DNA from: Nitrospinota bacterium
GTDB taxonomy: Bacteria; UBA8248
Direction of reading: 5' to 3'
Length of the DNA: 9,768 nt
NCBI GenBank assembly: GCA_003506735.1
Contig: DNYS01000272.1
Coordinates: forward strand, 1,923-11,690
The notes under the pieces were generated by a model. The model saw only the letters and a list, made by a program, of their open reading frames with translations, was not told the origin of the DNA and searched no databases. How positions within the stretch are numbered: the first letter of the stretch is position 1; each line of letters opens with the position of its first letter. Below, piece after piece: positions 1 through 6,904 of this stretch. The translations under genes and the position numbers were made by a program.

Positions 1-179
1 CGATTATTTTTCTTATATTTACCATTTAACCAATTGGTAATTATGAAGATACACAAATAATTCAATCTCGATGGAGGGCAAGGACATATTTTTGCCAGGT
101 TTGCGAAATGAACAATCTCACGTATCTGGGCAGGTAATTAGCATAACCGTTTGATAAAACTGTGTATGCGTGATTTTCG
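1..179. other. AT-rich region downstream of rpoN
   Basis: No gene is supported here. I see no stem plus T-tract terminator after the rpoN TGA on the minus strand. The hibernation factor gene hpf, which often follows rpoN closely, does not start convincingly: a frame from ATG 25 runs off the left edge (MVNIRKII) but has no ribosome-binding site and does not look like Hpf. The far end carries a palindromic element, listed separately. Confidence 0.55.
19..40. repeat. Palindromic element near left edge
   Basis: TTACCA (19-24) and TGGTAA (35-40) form an inverted repeat around a 10-nt spacer, and the 10-bp palindrome ACCAATTGGT (29-38) overlaps it. It lies in AT-rich intergenic DNA and could be an operator for a gene to the left, but its function is unknown. 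Confidence 0.35.
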
Positions 180-1631
180 TCAGTGAATTTGACGCCGGTG
201 ACTCGCCGAGGGGATTTGAAGCTCTTTTCGGTATTTGGTTACAGTCCGCCGGGCAATTTTTATTTCAGCTTCCTTTAGACGCTCCATCAGTTGAATGTCG
301 GTTAAGGGCTTTTGTTTGTTCTCTTTTTCGACCATCTGCCGAATAGTTTCCCGTACGGCAACGGAAGAAGCACCCCCCCGGTCCTTTGAGCCCAAGGCGC
401 TGTGAAAGAAGTATTTGAAGTGAAAAACCCCTTGGGGCGTTTCCATGTATTTTCCGGTGGTCACCCTGCTGACAGTCGATTCATGCATTTCGATATCGTC
501 GGCCACATCGCGCAAGACCAGCGGCCTCAGGCCGCTAATCCCCCGATCCAGGAAACCTCGCTGAAATTTGACGATGCTTTGGGAGACCTTCAAGATGGTC
601 GTGCGCCGGCGCTCGATGCTTTTGATGAACCATAGAGCCGCCTGCACCTTCCCCTCAATGAATTTCTTGGTCTCGGGGGACACGTTGTCCCGGTTGGCCG
701 CCATTGCCCTGTATGTCTGGCTAATTCGAAGGGGCGGCAATCCGTCATCGTTCAAGATGACCTCGTAATCGTCTCCCCGCTTGGTCACGGTGACATCGGG
801 TTCGGCTATTTCCACCAATTCTTGCGTAAATTTCTCCCCCGGCTGGGAGCTCAAGGATCGGATCAGGACAATCGCCAGTTGAATTTGCCCCAAATCGACC
901 TTAAAGGCGCGGGCGAGGCGCTGATAATTTCGCTCGAAAAGGTTTTCGATCTGTTCCTCGACAAGCATTTTGGCAAGCCGGAGAAGGGGTTGGTGCTCCT
1001 CGGCCTGAAAATCGAGCAAGTTCAATTGGAGAAGCAGGCATTCCTTTAAATCCCTCGCTCCCACTCCGGGCGGGTCGAAGGATTGCACCAAGGCGAGGGC
1101 TTCGGCGAGGTGAGAGGGGGAGTATCCATTAAATGTAATAAATTCGGCGGGGTCGGAGCGCAAATAACCTGAGTCGTCGATATTCCAGATGATTTCCTGC
1201 GCCACCCGCTGCACGATCTCGCTGACGAAGCTCAGTTTTAATTGAAACTCCAGATGGTCGGGCAGGGATTCGGGAACGGACATCGTCTCCTGAATGGATG
1301 GCAAATCATCATTGCCCGCGGGCGGGGCGAAATTATCGAGCCCATAGGTATCGTGGACGATGTTCTCCCAGTCGATCTCCACCTCGCCCCGCTCGTCTGT
1401 TTCCGTGCTGGGAAGATCGTCGCGCAACTCAGGCATTTCTCCATCGGCGATCTCCTTGATCTCGTCGAGGTTTTCCTCGAGCGTAGGGTTTTCCATCAGT
1501 TCTTGCTGGACTTTTTGTTGGAGCTCCATGCGTGTCATGGGCAGCATGGCGATCGCCTGCTGCAGCATGGGAGTCATGACGAGATGCTGGTTGAGCCCCA
1601 CGCTCAAATCCATTCTTGCCTGAAGCACCAC
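180..1631 (-). CDS. rpoN: RNA polymerase sigma-54 factor
   Basis: Sigma-54 directs core RNA polymerase to -24/-12 promoters that need an AAA+ activator to open. The 483-residue product has the full family layout. Residues 1-50 are the Gln/Leu-rich region I (QHLVMTPMLQQAI near 15-27), which contacts activator and holds the closed complex. Residues about 53-95 are an acidic linker. A core-binding domain follows (about 120-310, including FDPPGVGARDL at 185-195). The helix-turn-helix region (LRDVADD...HESTVSRV, 373-390) and the RpoN box ARRTVTKYRK (460-469), which reads the -24 element, are both intact. The start is GTG: a GGAG lies 7 nt upstream, and the N-terminus then aligns with the family; ATG at 1613 is the alternative. 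It lies 29 nt after lptB and is probably the last gene of the lptCAB-rpoN operon. Family assignment is very secure. Confidence 0.97.
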   Translation of the reverse strand: MVLQARMDLSVGLNQHLVMTPMLQQAIAMLPMTRMELQQKVQQELMENPTLEENLDEIKEIADGEMPELRDDLPSTETDERGEVEIDWENIVHDTYGLDNFAPPAGNDDLPSIQETMSVPESLPDHLEFQLKLSFVSEIVQRVAQEIIWNIDDSGYLRSDPAEFITFNGYSPSHLAEALALVQSFDPPGVGARDLKECLLLQLNLLDFQAEEHQPLLRLAKMLVEEQIENLFERNYQRLARAFKVDLGQIQLAIVLIRSLSSQPGEKFTQELVEIAEPDVTVTKRGDDYEVILNDDGLPPLRISQTYRAMAANRDNVSPETKKFIEGKVQAALWFIKSIERRRTTILKVSQSIVKFQRGFLDRGISGLRPLVLRDVADDIEMHESTVSRVTTGKYMETPQGVFHFKYFFHSALGSKDRGGASSVAVRETIRQMVEKENKQKPLTDIQLMERLKEAEIKIARRTVTKYRKELQIPSASHRRQIH

Positions 1632-1638
1632 GGCGAAT

Positions 1639-1642
1639 CTCC
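1639..1642 (-). promoter_or_regulatory. Ribosome-binding site of rpoN
   Basis: GGAG on the minus strand in the 29-nt lptB-rpoN gap, 7 nt before GTG 1631. It supports the GTG start over the ATG at 1613, which has only a short AGG before it. Confidence 0.55.
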
Positions 1643-1660
1643 AAAAACAACGAAATTCGG

Positions 1661-2431
1661 CTAAAGCCGGAAACTCTCTCCCAAATAGACCTTCCGGGCC
1701 CGATCGCTCGACGCGATGACGTCTGGCGAGCCGGATTCCAGAATCCTGCCTTCGTTGATGATGTACGCCCGGTCGGAAATCTGAAGCGTCTCGCGGACAT
1801 TGTGGTCGGTAAGGAGAATCCCAATTCCGCGTTCCTTCAATCCGATGACGATATTCTGAATGTCATTGACGACGATAGGATCGATCCCGGCGAACGGCTC
1901 GTCGAGCAAAATAAACGTTGGTGAGGTCGCCAAAGCCCGGGCGATCTCTACCCGCCTCCGCTCTCCGCCGGAAAGGGAAAAACCCTTTGAAGTGCGGATA
2001 TGGCCAATATTCAGATCTTCGAGGAGTTCTTCGGCTTTTTTTCTGCGGCTGGAATGGGTGCCGGGCATGATTTCGAGGACAGCCATGATGTTTTCCTCCA
2101 CCGTGAGGCGCCGGAATATCGATGCCTCCTGGGGAAGATAGCTCACCCCCCGGCGGGCGCGCTGGAACATCGGCATGTTGGTGATGGCTTTTTCATTCAA
2201 ATAAACATCGCCGGCCTCGGGTTCGATCAAACCGACGATCATGTAAAAAATTGTGGTCTTTCCCGCCCCGTTCGGTCCCAAAAGGCCGACAATTTCGCCC
2301 GGAGAGACATCAAGGTCCACTTCGTCCACCACCCGTCTTCCGGAATAACTCTTGACCAGCGCGCGTATCCCCAGGCGCATCCGGGCAGCACCGTTGGACG
2401 ATGGGGCGCGGATATGGCCGTTATCTTCCAT
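1661..2431 (-). CDS. lptB: LPS export ABC transporter ATP-binding protein LptB
   Basis: Cytoplasmic ATPase of the LptB2FG transporter, which extracts lipopolysaccharide from the inner membrane and pushes it along the LptC-LptA bridge. From the chosen start the protein is 256 residues with every ABC motif: Walker [10 protein letters not shown] (52-60), Q-loop LPQEAS (99-104), signature LSGGE (153-157), Walker B FILLDEP (173-179) and switch histidine in TDHN (208-211). [23 protein letters not shown] and the C-terminal VYLGESFRL are characteristic of LptB rather than other ABC ATPases. The start is uncertain. ATG at 2431 overlaps the end of lptA by 11 nt, which suits coupling, but has no clear ribosome-binding site. 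ATG at 2380 would give 239 residues, closer to E. coli LptB (241), and also lacks one. The open frame continues upstream to 2806 but is only a shadow of lptA. The membrane partners LptF/LptG are not in the window. Confidence 0.95.
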   Translation of the reverse strand: MEDNGHIRAPSSNGAARMRLGIRALVKSYSGRRVVDEVDLDVSPGEIVGLLGPNGAGKTTIFYMIVGLIEPEAGDVYLNEKAITNMPMFQRARRGVSYLPQEASIFRRLTVEENIMAVLEIMPGTHSSRRKKAEELLEDLNIGHIRTSKGFSLSGGERRRVEIARALATSPTFILLDEPFAGIDPIVVNDIQNIVIGLKERGIGILLTDHNVRETLQISDRAYIINEGRILESGSPDVIASSDRARKVYLGESFRL

Positions 2432-3095
2432 TGACGCCGGCTGCGGGAACGTTAGGGCGGTTGTTTGGAAATAGCGTGACGTTGACCCGGCGCTTGGGGC
2501 TGCCGTGGACGATGGTGCGGCCCTCGCGAATGAAAATTTCGATCTTCGCTCCGATGATTTGGTTGTTTTTCTCCCAGGCACGGGGATTTCCGGTGAGAAC
2601 AGCGCGCCCTGCCGTTTCGTTGTAATCGAGGCGATCGGCGGTGGCGTATTTTTCCTTTCCCTGGGTGATGCGGACATTCCCGGTTGCGATGAGACGCTCG
2701 ACCCCCCCCTGCCCCCGCCCGGAGGAAGACGCCGAGGTGCCGGCTGGGCCGGATCGCTTTTGGGATTCGCCGGAATTTTTCTTTTGTTTTTTGAGATGTA
2801 CCTCAAGGCGGTCCGATCGAATCTCCATTTGGCCCTGGACGGCGATGACGGTCCCGATAAAAATGATCAGATTTTTTTTGTTGTAGGCTTCCATCCGGTC
2901 GGATCTGATTTTGATGGGCTCTTTCTTGTTTTTCATGGAGGCGGAGTTCCCTCCGGCCCGGAATGGGGCCGCCCCGGCGGATGGGCTCCAAAGCAGAGGA
3001 ATGAAAAAGAAGAGCGCCATCAGGCCGCGGCAAGAGCACATTGCCGGGCGAAAAGGCGCGGCAGATTTTTTTCGGGTGATCCGGGGAAGCATCAT
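2421..3095 (-). CDS. lptA: LPS transport periplasmic protein LptA (OstA domain)
   Basis: Periplasmic beta-jellyroll protein that bridges LptC and the outer-membrane LptD/E complex and carries LPS across the periplasm. The 224-residue product has a basic N-terminus and a hydrophobic stretch (about 25-42, ending SPSAGAA) that looks like a signal peptide with cleavage near residue 43. The mature part shows the repeating OstA/LptA strand pattern: [10 protein letters not shown] (61-70), [10 protein letters not shown] (90-99), LIATGNVRI (135-143), [11 protein letters not shown] (150-160) and [10 protein letters not shown] (165-174). A Lys/Ser/Gly-rich low-complexity insert (about 103-131) interrupts the domain, and the C-terminal tail is Pro/Asn-rich. 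The start ATG overlaps the lptC stop in an ATGA arrangement; a second ATG follows directly, and a GGGAG lies about 9 nt upstream. Sequence identity in this family is low, so the call rests on the domain pattern plus position between lptC and lptB. Confidence 0.9.
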   Translation of the reverse strand: MMLPRITRKKSAAPFRPAMCSCRGLMALFFFIPLLWSPSAGAAPFRAGGNSASMKNKKEPIKIRSDRMEAYNKKNLIIFIGTVIAVQGQMEIRSDRLEVHLKKQKKNSGESQKRSGPAGTSASSSGRGQGGVERLIATGNVRITQGKEKYATADRLDYNETAGRAVLTGNPRAWEKNNQIIGAKIEIFIREGRTIVHGSPKRRVNVTLFPNNRPNVPAAGVNGR

Positions 3096-3742
3096 GGCCC
3101 TGTTCTCCCTTGCGGCAACGCACCGCCACCCGAAAGCGGCGATGCGTTGATCTGCTCGGAGGGGGCGGCGAAGATTCCCGCCTGCATGTTGTGAATCACG
3201 GCTTCCACCTTGTTTTTCAAGGAAAAGCGGCCCAGGTCGGTCCGCGCATGGAGGCCGATCCCGGTGAGGGTGAATGATTTTCCCGTCACGGCTATTTTGG
3301 CGTCGGTTTCGATGCGGTTCGCCTTGGGCATGAAACGCAGGTGGTCGGTTCGAAGAGAAAAACCATCGAACGTTTTAATCACGACATTTCCGCGTACATT
3401 CATGTTCCGGGTGCCGGTTTCCATCACGCCTCTATCGGCCGTGATTTCCATCCGCTGGCCGTTCTTCGGATAAAAACGGATATGAATGGCTTCGAGTTTC
3501 GTCAGTTTCTTTTTGCGGTACAATTTTGCCGAATCGGCCCACATTTCCCATGTTTTTTCGCCCTTTTTATTTTGCACAACATGCATTTCATCAATCGTCA
3601 TGTCAGCATCCGATCCGAGGAAGGAGATATTTTCAGCCTGGATCGAGTAACCGGATGGGCGAAGGAGATAATAGGCGACGGTTCCGCCCACGAGAAGAAG
3701 CACTCCAAGAAGAATTCTGCGAATATGAAGATTGGAGATCAT
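3092..3742 (-). CDS. lptC: LPS export protein LptC
   Basis: Bitopic inner-membrane protein that takes LPS from LptB2FG and passes it to LptA. The 216-residue product has a short basic cytoplasmic N-terminus, one membrane segment at about 10-27 (ILLGVLLLVGGTVAYYLL) and a periplasmic domain with the repeating beta pattern shared with LptA: YSIQAENISFLG, MTIDEMHVVQNKKGEKTWEM, MEITADRGVMETGTRNMNVRG and FSLRTDHLRFMPKANRIETD. The tail after about 185 is Gly/Pro-rich. The start is fixed on its upstream side by an in-frame TAA only 3 nt away (TAA GGT ATG). There is no normally spaced ribosome-binding site: the only AAGG is 1 nt from the ATG. It is probably the first gene of the lptCAB-rpoN operon. 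The kdsC/kdsD genes that often precede lptC in proteobacteria are absent. Confidence 0.92.
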   Translation of the reverse strand: MISNLHIRRILLGVLLLVGGTVAYYLLRPSGYSIQAENISFLGSDADMTIDEMHVVQNKKGEKTWEMWADSAKLYRKKKLTKLEAIHIRFYPKNGQRMEITADRGVMETGTRNMNVRGNVVIKTFDGFSLRTDHLRFMPKANRIETDAKIAVTGKSFTLTGIGLHARTDLGRFSLKNKVEAVIHNMQAGIFAAPSEQINASPLSGGGALPQGRTGP

Positions 3743-3745
3743 ACC

Positions 3746-3844
3746 TTAATCCGATGCAAGCATTTCCGGGCAATTGGCGGAATAGCCGGAGTTCGATATT
3801 TTCTCAAAAGTAAGGATTGCTCCATAACCGAAACCATTTTTCAT
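3746..3844 (-). CDS. Possible 32-residue leader ORF before lptC
   Basis: A short frame starts at ATG 3844 (product beginning MKNGFGYGAILTFEK) and ends with TAA 3 nt before the lptC ATG, in the same frame. An in-frame GTG two codons upstream is another possible start, and the frame is closed above by TAA. Upstream sequence (GAGTGGGC) is a poor ribosome-binding site. There is no recognisable domain, signal peptide or attenuator-type codon run. The argument for reality is positional only: lptC has no well-spaced Shine-Dalgarno of its own, so termination at this TAA could feed re-initiation at lptC. Chance occurrence is quite possible. Confidence 0.18.
   Translation of the reverse strand: MKNGFGYGAILTFEKISNSGYSANCPEMLASD
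3779..3807 (-). promoter_or_regulatory. Candidate sigma-70-type promoter for lptC operon
   Basis: On the minus strand TTGAGA (3807-3802; 5 of 6 matches to the -35 consensus) is followed after exactly 17 nt by TATTCC (3784-3779; 3 of 6 matches to the -10). It would start transcription roughly 30 nt before the lptC ATG. If used, it lies inside the possible leader ORF and would exclude it from the transcript. The -10 is weak, so this is a guess based on spacing. Confidence 0.22.
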
Positions 3845-4121
3845 GCCCACTCGGCCAAGAATTTATTCATTCGCCCAAATCCATTGCGCCAAAAGGATTC
3901 CATGCATAATTCACGGCAACTTCGATTGCGGTGGGTTGCATGGATCGGTAAAAATTCCGCGAATCATTGAGAATTTCAAGTCCGAGTAAAAATAATGCTT
4001 GCAATTGTAATGCCGTAAACACGATGCCACATCTCGATCGAGAATGCAAAGAAAAGCTGTTGGAAGGATCGCCTTGATTACCGGCGCTTATCGGCTTTGG
4101 GGATACCGGGGGTTTGGCGAA

Positions 4122-4556
4122 TTATCCTTTTTGGATGTGAATTCTTCGCCGGTCCTCGTTCAGGATTTCCAGGCGCACTCGGGTAAACCTTGGAAATAAT
4201 CCTTCCTCCAGCCGCTCGGCCCACTCCACGATGGTTACGCTCTCCGAATCAACCAATTCCTCCAGGCCCAGGTCCTGGGGGTCGAAATTTTTCGGCAAGC
4301 GGTACAAATCCAGGTGATGCACCTGGGGCCGTGTGGGATGGTGGCGGATATACACGTACGTGGGGCTAGGGACCGTGCGGTTTTCTCCGCCCGGAAGGGC
4401 CTGGATTATTCCGCGCGCAAGAACGGATTTTCCCGCGCCCAGGTCTCCGTACAAGAGAATGGCATCGCCGGCTGTTAAATTTTTGGCAAGATCGCGCCCG
4501 ATGGCCTCGGTCTTGGCGGCAGAGCGGCTTTCCAGAATGAGGGTATCAGCCTTCAA
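4122..4556 (-). CDS. tsaE: tRNA threonylcarbamoyladenosine biosynthesis ATPase TsaE
   Basis: TsaE is the ATPase that works with TsaB and TsaD to place N6-threonylcarbamoyl on A37 of ANN-decoding tRNAs in the cytoplasm. The 144-residue product has the family's normal size and motifs: P-loop GDLGAGKS (37-44), SPTYV (64-68), HLDLYRL (81-87) and VEWAERL (110-116). The start is TTG, overlapping the TGA of nnr (ATTGA), with a strong GGGAGGAG 5 nt upstream; no ATG in this frame would keep the N-terminal strand. It is the third gene of a pdxJ-nnr-tsaE operon. The nnr-tsaE pairing is widespread in bacteria (E. coli yjeF-yjeE). The usual partner tsaB is not in the window. Confidence 0.95.
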   Translation of the reverse strand: MKADTLILESRSAAKTEAIGRDLAKNLTAGDAILLYGDLGAGKSVLARGIIQALPGGENRTVPSPTYVYIRHHPTRPQVHHLDLYRLPKNFDPQDLGLEELVDSESVTIVEWAERLEEGLFPRFTRVRLEILNEDRRRIHIQKG

Positions 4557-6127
4557 TGCCTCTCCTCCCGCTCCTCTTGGAGCACCCGCCTTCGTGCCAG
4601 GGGAAGCGCTGGGAGCAGGTCGGTGGCCGCCAGGCCGGTATCTCCGCCCTCCCCTGCGACGATATCTCCCGCCAGGCCATGAAGATAGGTCCCCGCGGTA
4701 AGGGCCCCCTCGGGCGAAACCCCCTGGGCCAGGAGTCCCCCGACCGCTCCGGCCAACACATCGCCCGTACCGCCCGAGGCCAGGGCGGAATTTCCGGTGG
4801 GATTCAGCCAGGCGGCGCCATCCGGGAGGGCGGTAATGGTATGGGCCCCTTTGAGGGCGAGATGTACCTTGTAGCGCACCGCGAAATCGATGGCCAGGTT
4901 TACCCGGTCTGCCTGAACCTCGGCGGTGCTGATTCGGCCCAGGCGTGCCATCTCCCCCGGATGGGGGGTGAGCACAAGCCCCTGGCGAGTCCCATCCAAA
5001 ACCGTGATGTCCTGGGACAGGGCGTTCAGCCCGTCCGCGTCCAGGACCAGAGGTATCTCAATGTGCTGGATTAGGCGGTGAATCAACTCGACCGTCCGGG
5101 GATGGGTGGACATACCTGGGCCCAGGACCAGGGCGTCCATTCCCAGGGCGCTTTCGAGAATGAGGTCGAAGGCCGCCTGGTCCGCCGTCCCGGCCGAAGT
5201 CTCTGGAAGCGAGAGCGCCATGATTTCGGGGGGGCCGGATTCGACCGCGAACGTGAGAGATTCCGGCACCGCCAAGGTGACTTTTCCCGCCCCCATCCGG
5301 AGCCCCGCCGAGGCCGCCAGGAGGGCCGCCCCCATCATTCCTTTCGAGCCGGCCAATACCAACAGGTGTCCGGCATCCCCTTTGTGGGCATCCACGCGGC
5401 GGATCGGAAGAAACCCGGCAACGTCGCTCCGCTCGATCAGGCGGAGGGAAATATTTTCCTCATCGAGGCAGGCACGGGGAATGCCGATATCGATGAGCCG
5501 GACTTCTCCCGCGTATCCGGCCGCGGGCATCAGATAGTGCCCGCGCTTGAGGGCACCGAACGTCACAGTGAGTTCTGCGCTCAAAAAAGGCGGTTCGGCC
5601 GCTCCCGATGTCGCATCCAGGCCCGAGGGAATGTCCACCGCAGCGATGGGAGTCCGAACTCCGGATAGGGCCGAGAGCGCCTCTCCGATAAAACCCCGGG
5701 CGGGCGGGGCGAAACCGGTGCCCAGAAGAGCATCCACCACCAGATCACAATGGCGGGCTGCCGAGGCGAGAGCAGATATGCCCTCCTCTCCCCCAGCCTC
5801 TTCAATGCCGATGTCCATTTTTTTAAGGATACTCAGAAAAATAGCCGAATCGCCCGAGGCCTCCTCCAGCGGAAAAATCGCCATCACGCGAACGGCCGCT
5901 CCCCGGTTCAGGAGATGTCTGGCAATCACGAAACCGTCGCCGCCGTTGTTTCCCTTCCCGGCCAGAACCAAAACGCGGAGGCCAGGCTTTCCGAACCGCT
6001 CCCAGATAATCTGAGCGGCTCGCCCGCCCGCCGTCTCCATGAGCGCCGCCGAAGGGATGCCGAAGCTCTCGATGGCCCGGGTATCCACCCGGCCCATTTC
6101 CTCGGCGGTTGCTATCGGGAGTGCCAC
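4553..6127 (-). CDS. nnr: Bifunctional NAD(P)HX epimerase / dehydratase
   Basis: This repairs hydrated NADH and NADPH: the N-terminal NnrE half interconverts R- and S-NAD(P)HX, and the C-terminal NnrD half dehydrates S-NAD(P)HX with ADP (in bacteria) as the energy source. From the chosen start it has 524 residues. NnrE motifs: GKGNNGGDG (57-65), DALLGTG (132-138), VDIPSGLDATSG (164-175). NnrD motifs: HKGDAGHLLVLAGSKGMMGA (248-267), LDADGLNAL (362-370), LTPHPGEMARL (386-396) and NPTGNSALASGGTGDVLAG (442-460), the nucleotide-binding and catalytic region. I chose GTG at 6127 because GAGGAGG lies 8 nt upstream and the product then begins in the family manner (ALPIATAEEM). The frame could extend to another GTG at 6160, inside pdxJ. 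Only 2 nt separate it from the pdxJ stop; acpS, often found between them in proteobacteria, is absent. Both catalytic halves look complete. Confidence 0.96.
   Translation of the reverse strand: MALPIATAEEMGRVDTRAIESFGIPSAALMETAGGRAAQIIWERFGKPGLRVLVLAGKGNNGGDGFVIARHLLNRGAAVRVMAIFPLEEASGDSAIFLSILKKMDIGIEEAGGEEGISALASAARHCDLVVDALLGTGFAPPARGFIGEALSALSGVRTPIAAVDIPSGLDATSGAAEPPFLSAELTVTFGALKRGHYLMPAAGYAGEVRLIDIGIPRACLDEENISLRLIERSDVAGFLPIRRVDAHKGDAGHLLVLAGSKGMMGAALLAASAGLRMGAGKVTLAVPESLTFAVESGPPEIMALSLPETSAGTADQAAFDLILESALGMDALVLGPGMSTHPRTVELIHRLIQHIEIPLVLDADGLNALSQDITVLDGTRQGLVLTPHPGEMARLGRISTAEVQADRVNLAIDFAVRYKVHLALKGAHTITALPDGAAWLNPTGNSALASGGTGDVLAGAVGGLLAQGVSPEGALTAGTYLHGLAGDIVAGEGGDTGLAATDLLPALPLARRRVLQEEREERH
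4562..4569 (-). promoter_or_regulatory. Ribosome-binding site of tsaE
   Basis: GGGAGGAG on the minus strand, inside the last codons of nnr, lies 5 nt before the TTG at 4556. It is what supports the non-ATG start of tsaE. Confidence 0.7.
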
Positions 6128-6129
6128 GA

Positions 6130-6858
6130 TCAGCCCCTCCTCGGCCGATCGACAAGGCACGCCATTTCGCGCACCGCCCGCTCAAAGCCGGCAAAAATGG
6201 AATGCGCCACGATGCTATGGCCTATATTTAATTCCTCCAGATGCGGAAGATCTGCGATGGGTTCAACGTTCAGATAGGTCAATCCGTGGCCTGCGTACAC
6301 CCCCAGGCCCAGGGCGTGCGCCCGCTCGCAGGCGTGGCGAAGCGCGGCGATTTCAGATTTGCGCGCATCCTCTCCACGGGCCTCCGAATAGGCCGCCGTA
6401 TTCAGTTCCACGGAATCGGCGTCCAGTTTTTTGGCGGCCTCGATTTGAGAATCATCTGGATCGATAAACAAACTGACAAGAATTTTCGCCTCCCGCAGGG
6501 GGACGATGATCTCGGGAAGGCGATCCGTCTGTCCGGCGGCGTCGAGGCCTCCCTCGGTCGTCACCTCTTCCCGGCGCTCCGGGACAAGAGAGACCTGTTC
6601 CGGGCCGACGTTAAGGGCAATATCCCTCATCTCCGGAATCGGGGCCATCTCCAGGTTGAGTTTCCCGCGAACGACTTCGCGCATGAGGCGGAGATCCCGA
6701 TCCTGGATGTGGCGGCGGTCCTCCCGAAGATGGATGGTGATCCCCACAGCCCCGGCCCGCTCGGCGATGAGCCCGGCCGCCACCGGATCCGGCTCGTCCG
6801 TCTTGCGGGCCTGGCGGACGGTCGCCACATGATCGACGTTAACGCAGAGCTTGGGCAT
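6130..6858 (-). CDS. pdxJ: Pyridoxine 5'-phosphate synthase PdxJ
   Basis: PdxJ condenses 1-deoxy-D-xylulose 5-phosphate with 3-amino-1-hydroxyacetone 1-phosphate to form pyridoxine 5'-phosphate, the last ring-forming step of DXP-dependent vitamin B6 synthesis. The 242-residue product matches the family length and its TIM barrel motifs: [15 protein letters not shown] (4-18), [11 protein letters not shown] (43-53), KLNLEMA (66-72), [18 protein letters not shown] (89-106), VSLFIDPD (128-135), ELNTAAYS (151-158) and [11 protein letters not shown] (188-198). Catalytic candidates His43, Glu70 and His191 are present in the expected motifs. ATG at 6858 has GGAGGAG at 6869-6863. This is the first gene of the pdxJ-nnr-tsaE group and its 3' end contains the nnr ribosome-binding site. 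No other B6 gene (such as pdxA) is in the window, so the rest of the pathway must be elsewhere. Confidence 0.97.
   Translation of the reverse strand: MPKLCVNVDHVATVRQARKTDEPDPVAAGLIAERAGAVGITIHLREDRRHIQDRDLRLMREVVRGKLNLEMAPIPEMRDIALNVGPEQVSLVPERREEVTTEGGLDAAGQTDRLPEIIVPLREAKILVSLFIDPDDSQIEAAKKLDADSVELNTAAYSEARGEDARKSEIAALRHACERAHALGLGVYAGHGLTYLNVEPIADLPHLEELNIGHSIVAHSIFAGFERAVREMACLVDRPRRG
6136..6142 (-). promoter_or_regulatory. Ribosome-binding site of nnr
   Basis: GAGGAGG on the minus strand, within the last codons of pdxJ, sits 8 nt before GTG 6127. It favours that GTG over the upstream GTG at 6160 as the nnr start. Confidence 0.7.
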
Positions 6859-6862
6859 TCCG

Positions 6863-6869
6863 CTCCTCC
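6863..6869 (-). promoter_or_regulatory. Ribosome-binding site of pdxJ
   Basis: GGAGGAG lies 4 nt before the pdxJ ATG and only 16 nt after the intercistronic hairpin in the direction of transcription. Confidence 0.7.
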
Positions 6870-6885
6870 GGATGATGGGCGAGCC

Positions 6886-6904
6886 GCCAGGCTGCGCGCC
6901 TGGC
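6886..6904 (-). repeat. Inverted repeat (hairpin) upstream of pdxJ
   Basis: GCCAGGC, 5-nt loop (GCGCA on the minus strand), GCCTGGC: a perfect 7-bp GC-rich stem, with possible outer GGC/GCC and AG/CT pairing separated by bulges. On the minus strand no T-tract follows, so it is not a classical intrinsic terminator for ftsH. It could be an mRNA processing or stabilising structure, or part of an attenuator, just upstream of the pdxJ ribosome-binding site. Confidence 0.6.

Larger units (their letters stand above)
3743..4121. other. 379-nt intergenic region between tsaE and lptC
   Basis: This stretch is visibly AT-richer than the genes on either side. The longest minus-strand frame (60 codons, 4049-3867) starts with TTG without a ribosome-binding site and shows no recognisable motif, so I do not call it. 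A 32-codon frame (3844-3746) ends just before lptC and is listed separately. No intrinsic terminator with a T-tract follows tsaE; only weak short pairings such as CCGG/CCGG occur near 4081-4110. A 10-bp palindrome CTCGATCGAG lies at about 4033-4042. The region most likely holds the lptC promoter and 5' UTR, and could include a decayed gene remnant. Confidence 0.6.

Noticed and set aside
1..25. Possible start of a gene (hpf) running off the left edge on the minus strand
   Set aside because: Only eight codons are visible from ATG 25, with no ribosome-binding site and no match to the usual Hpf N-terminus.
2432..2806. Open frame extending lptB upstream to a 381-residue product
   Set aside because: The extra 125 codons lie inside lptA in another frame, are Pro/Ser/Arg-rich without domain features, and LptB proteins are about 240 residues.
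3867..4049. 60-codon minus-strand frame between tsaE and lptC
   Set aside because: TTG start without a ribosome-binding site, no recognisable motif, and no positional link to either neighbour.
6121..6160. Sigma-54 promoter-like TGGCAC near the nnr start
   Set aside because: TGGCAC is present, but the TTGC element is not at the required spacing, and the site lies over the nnr start codon.
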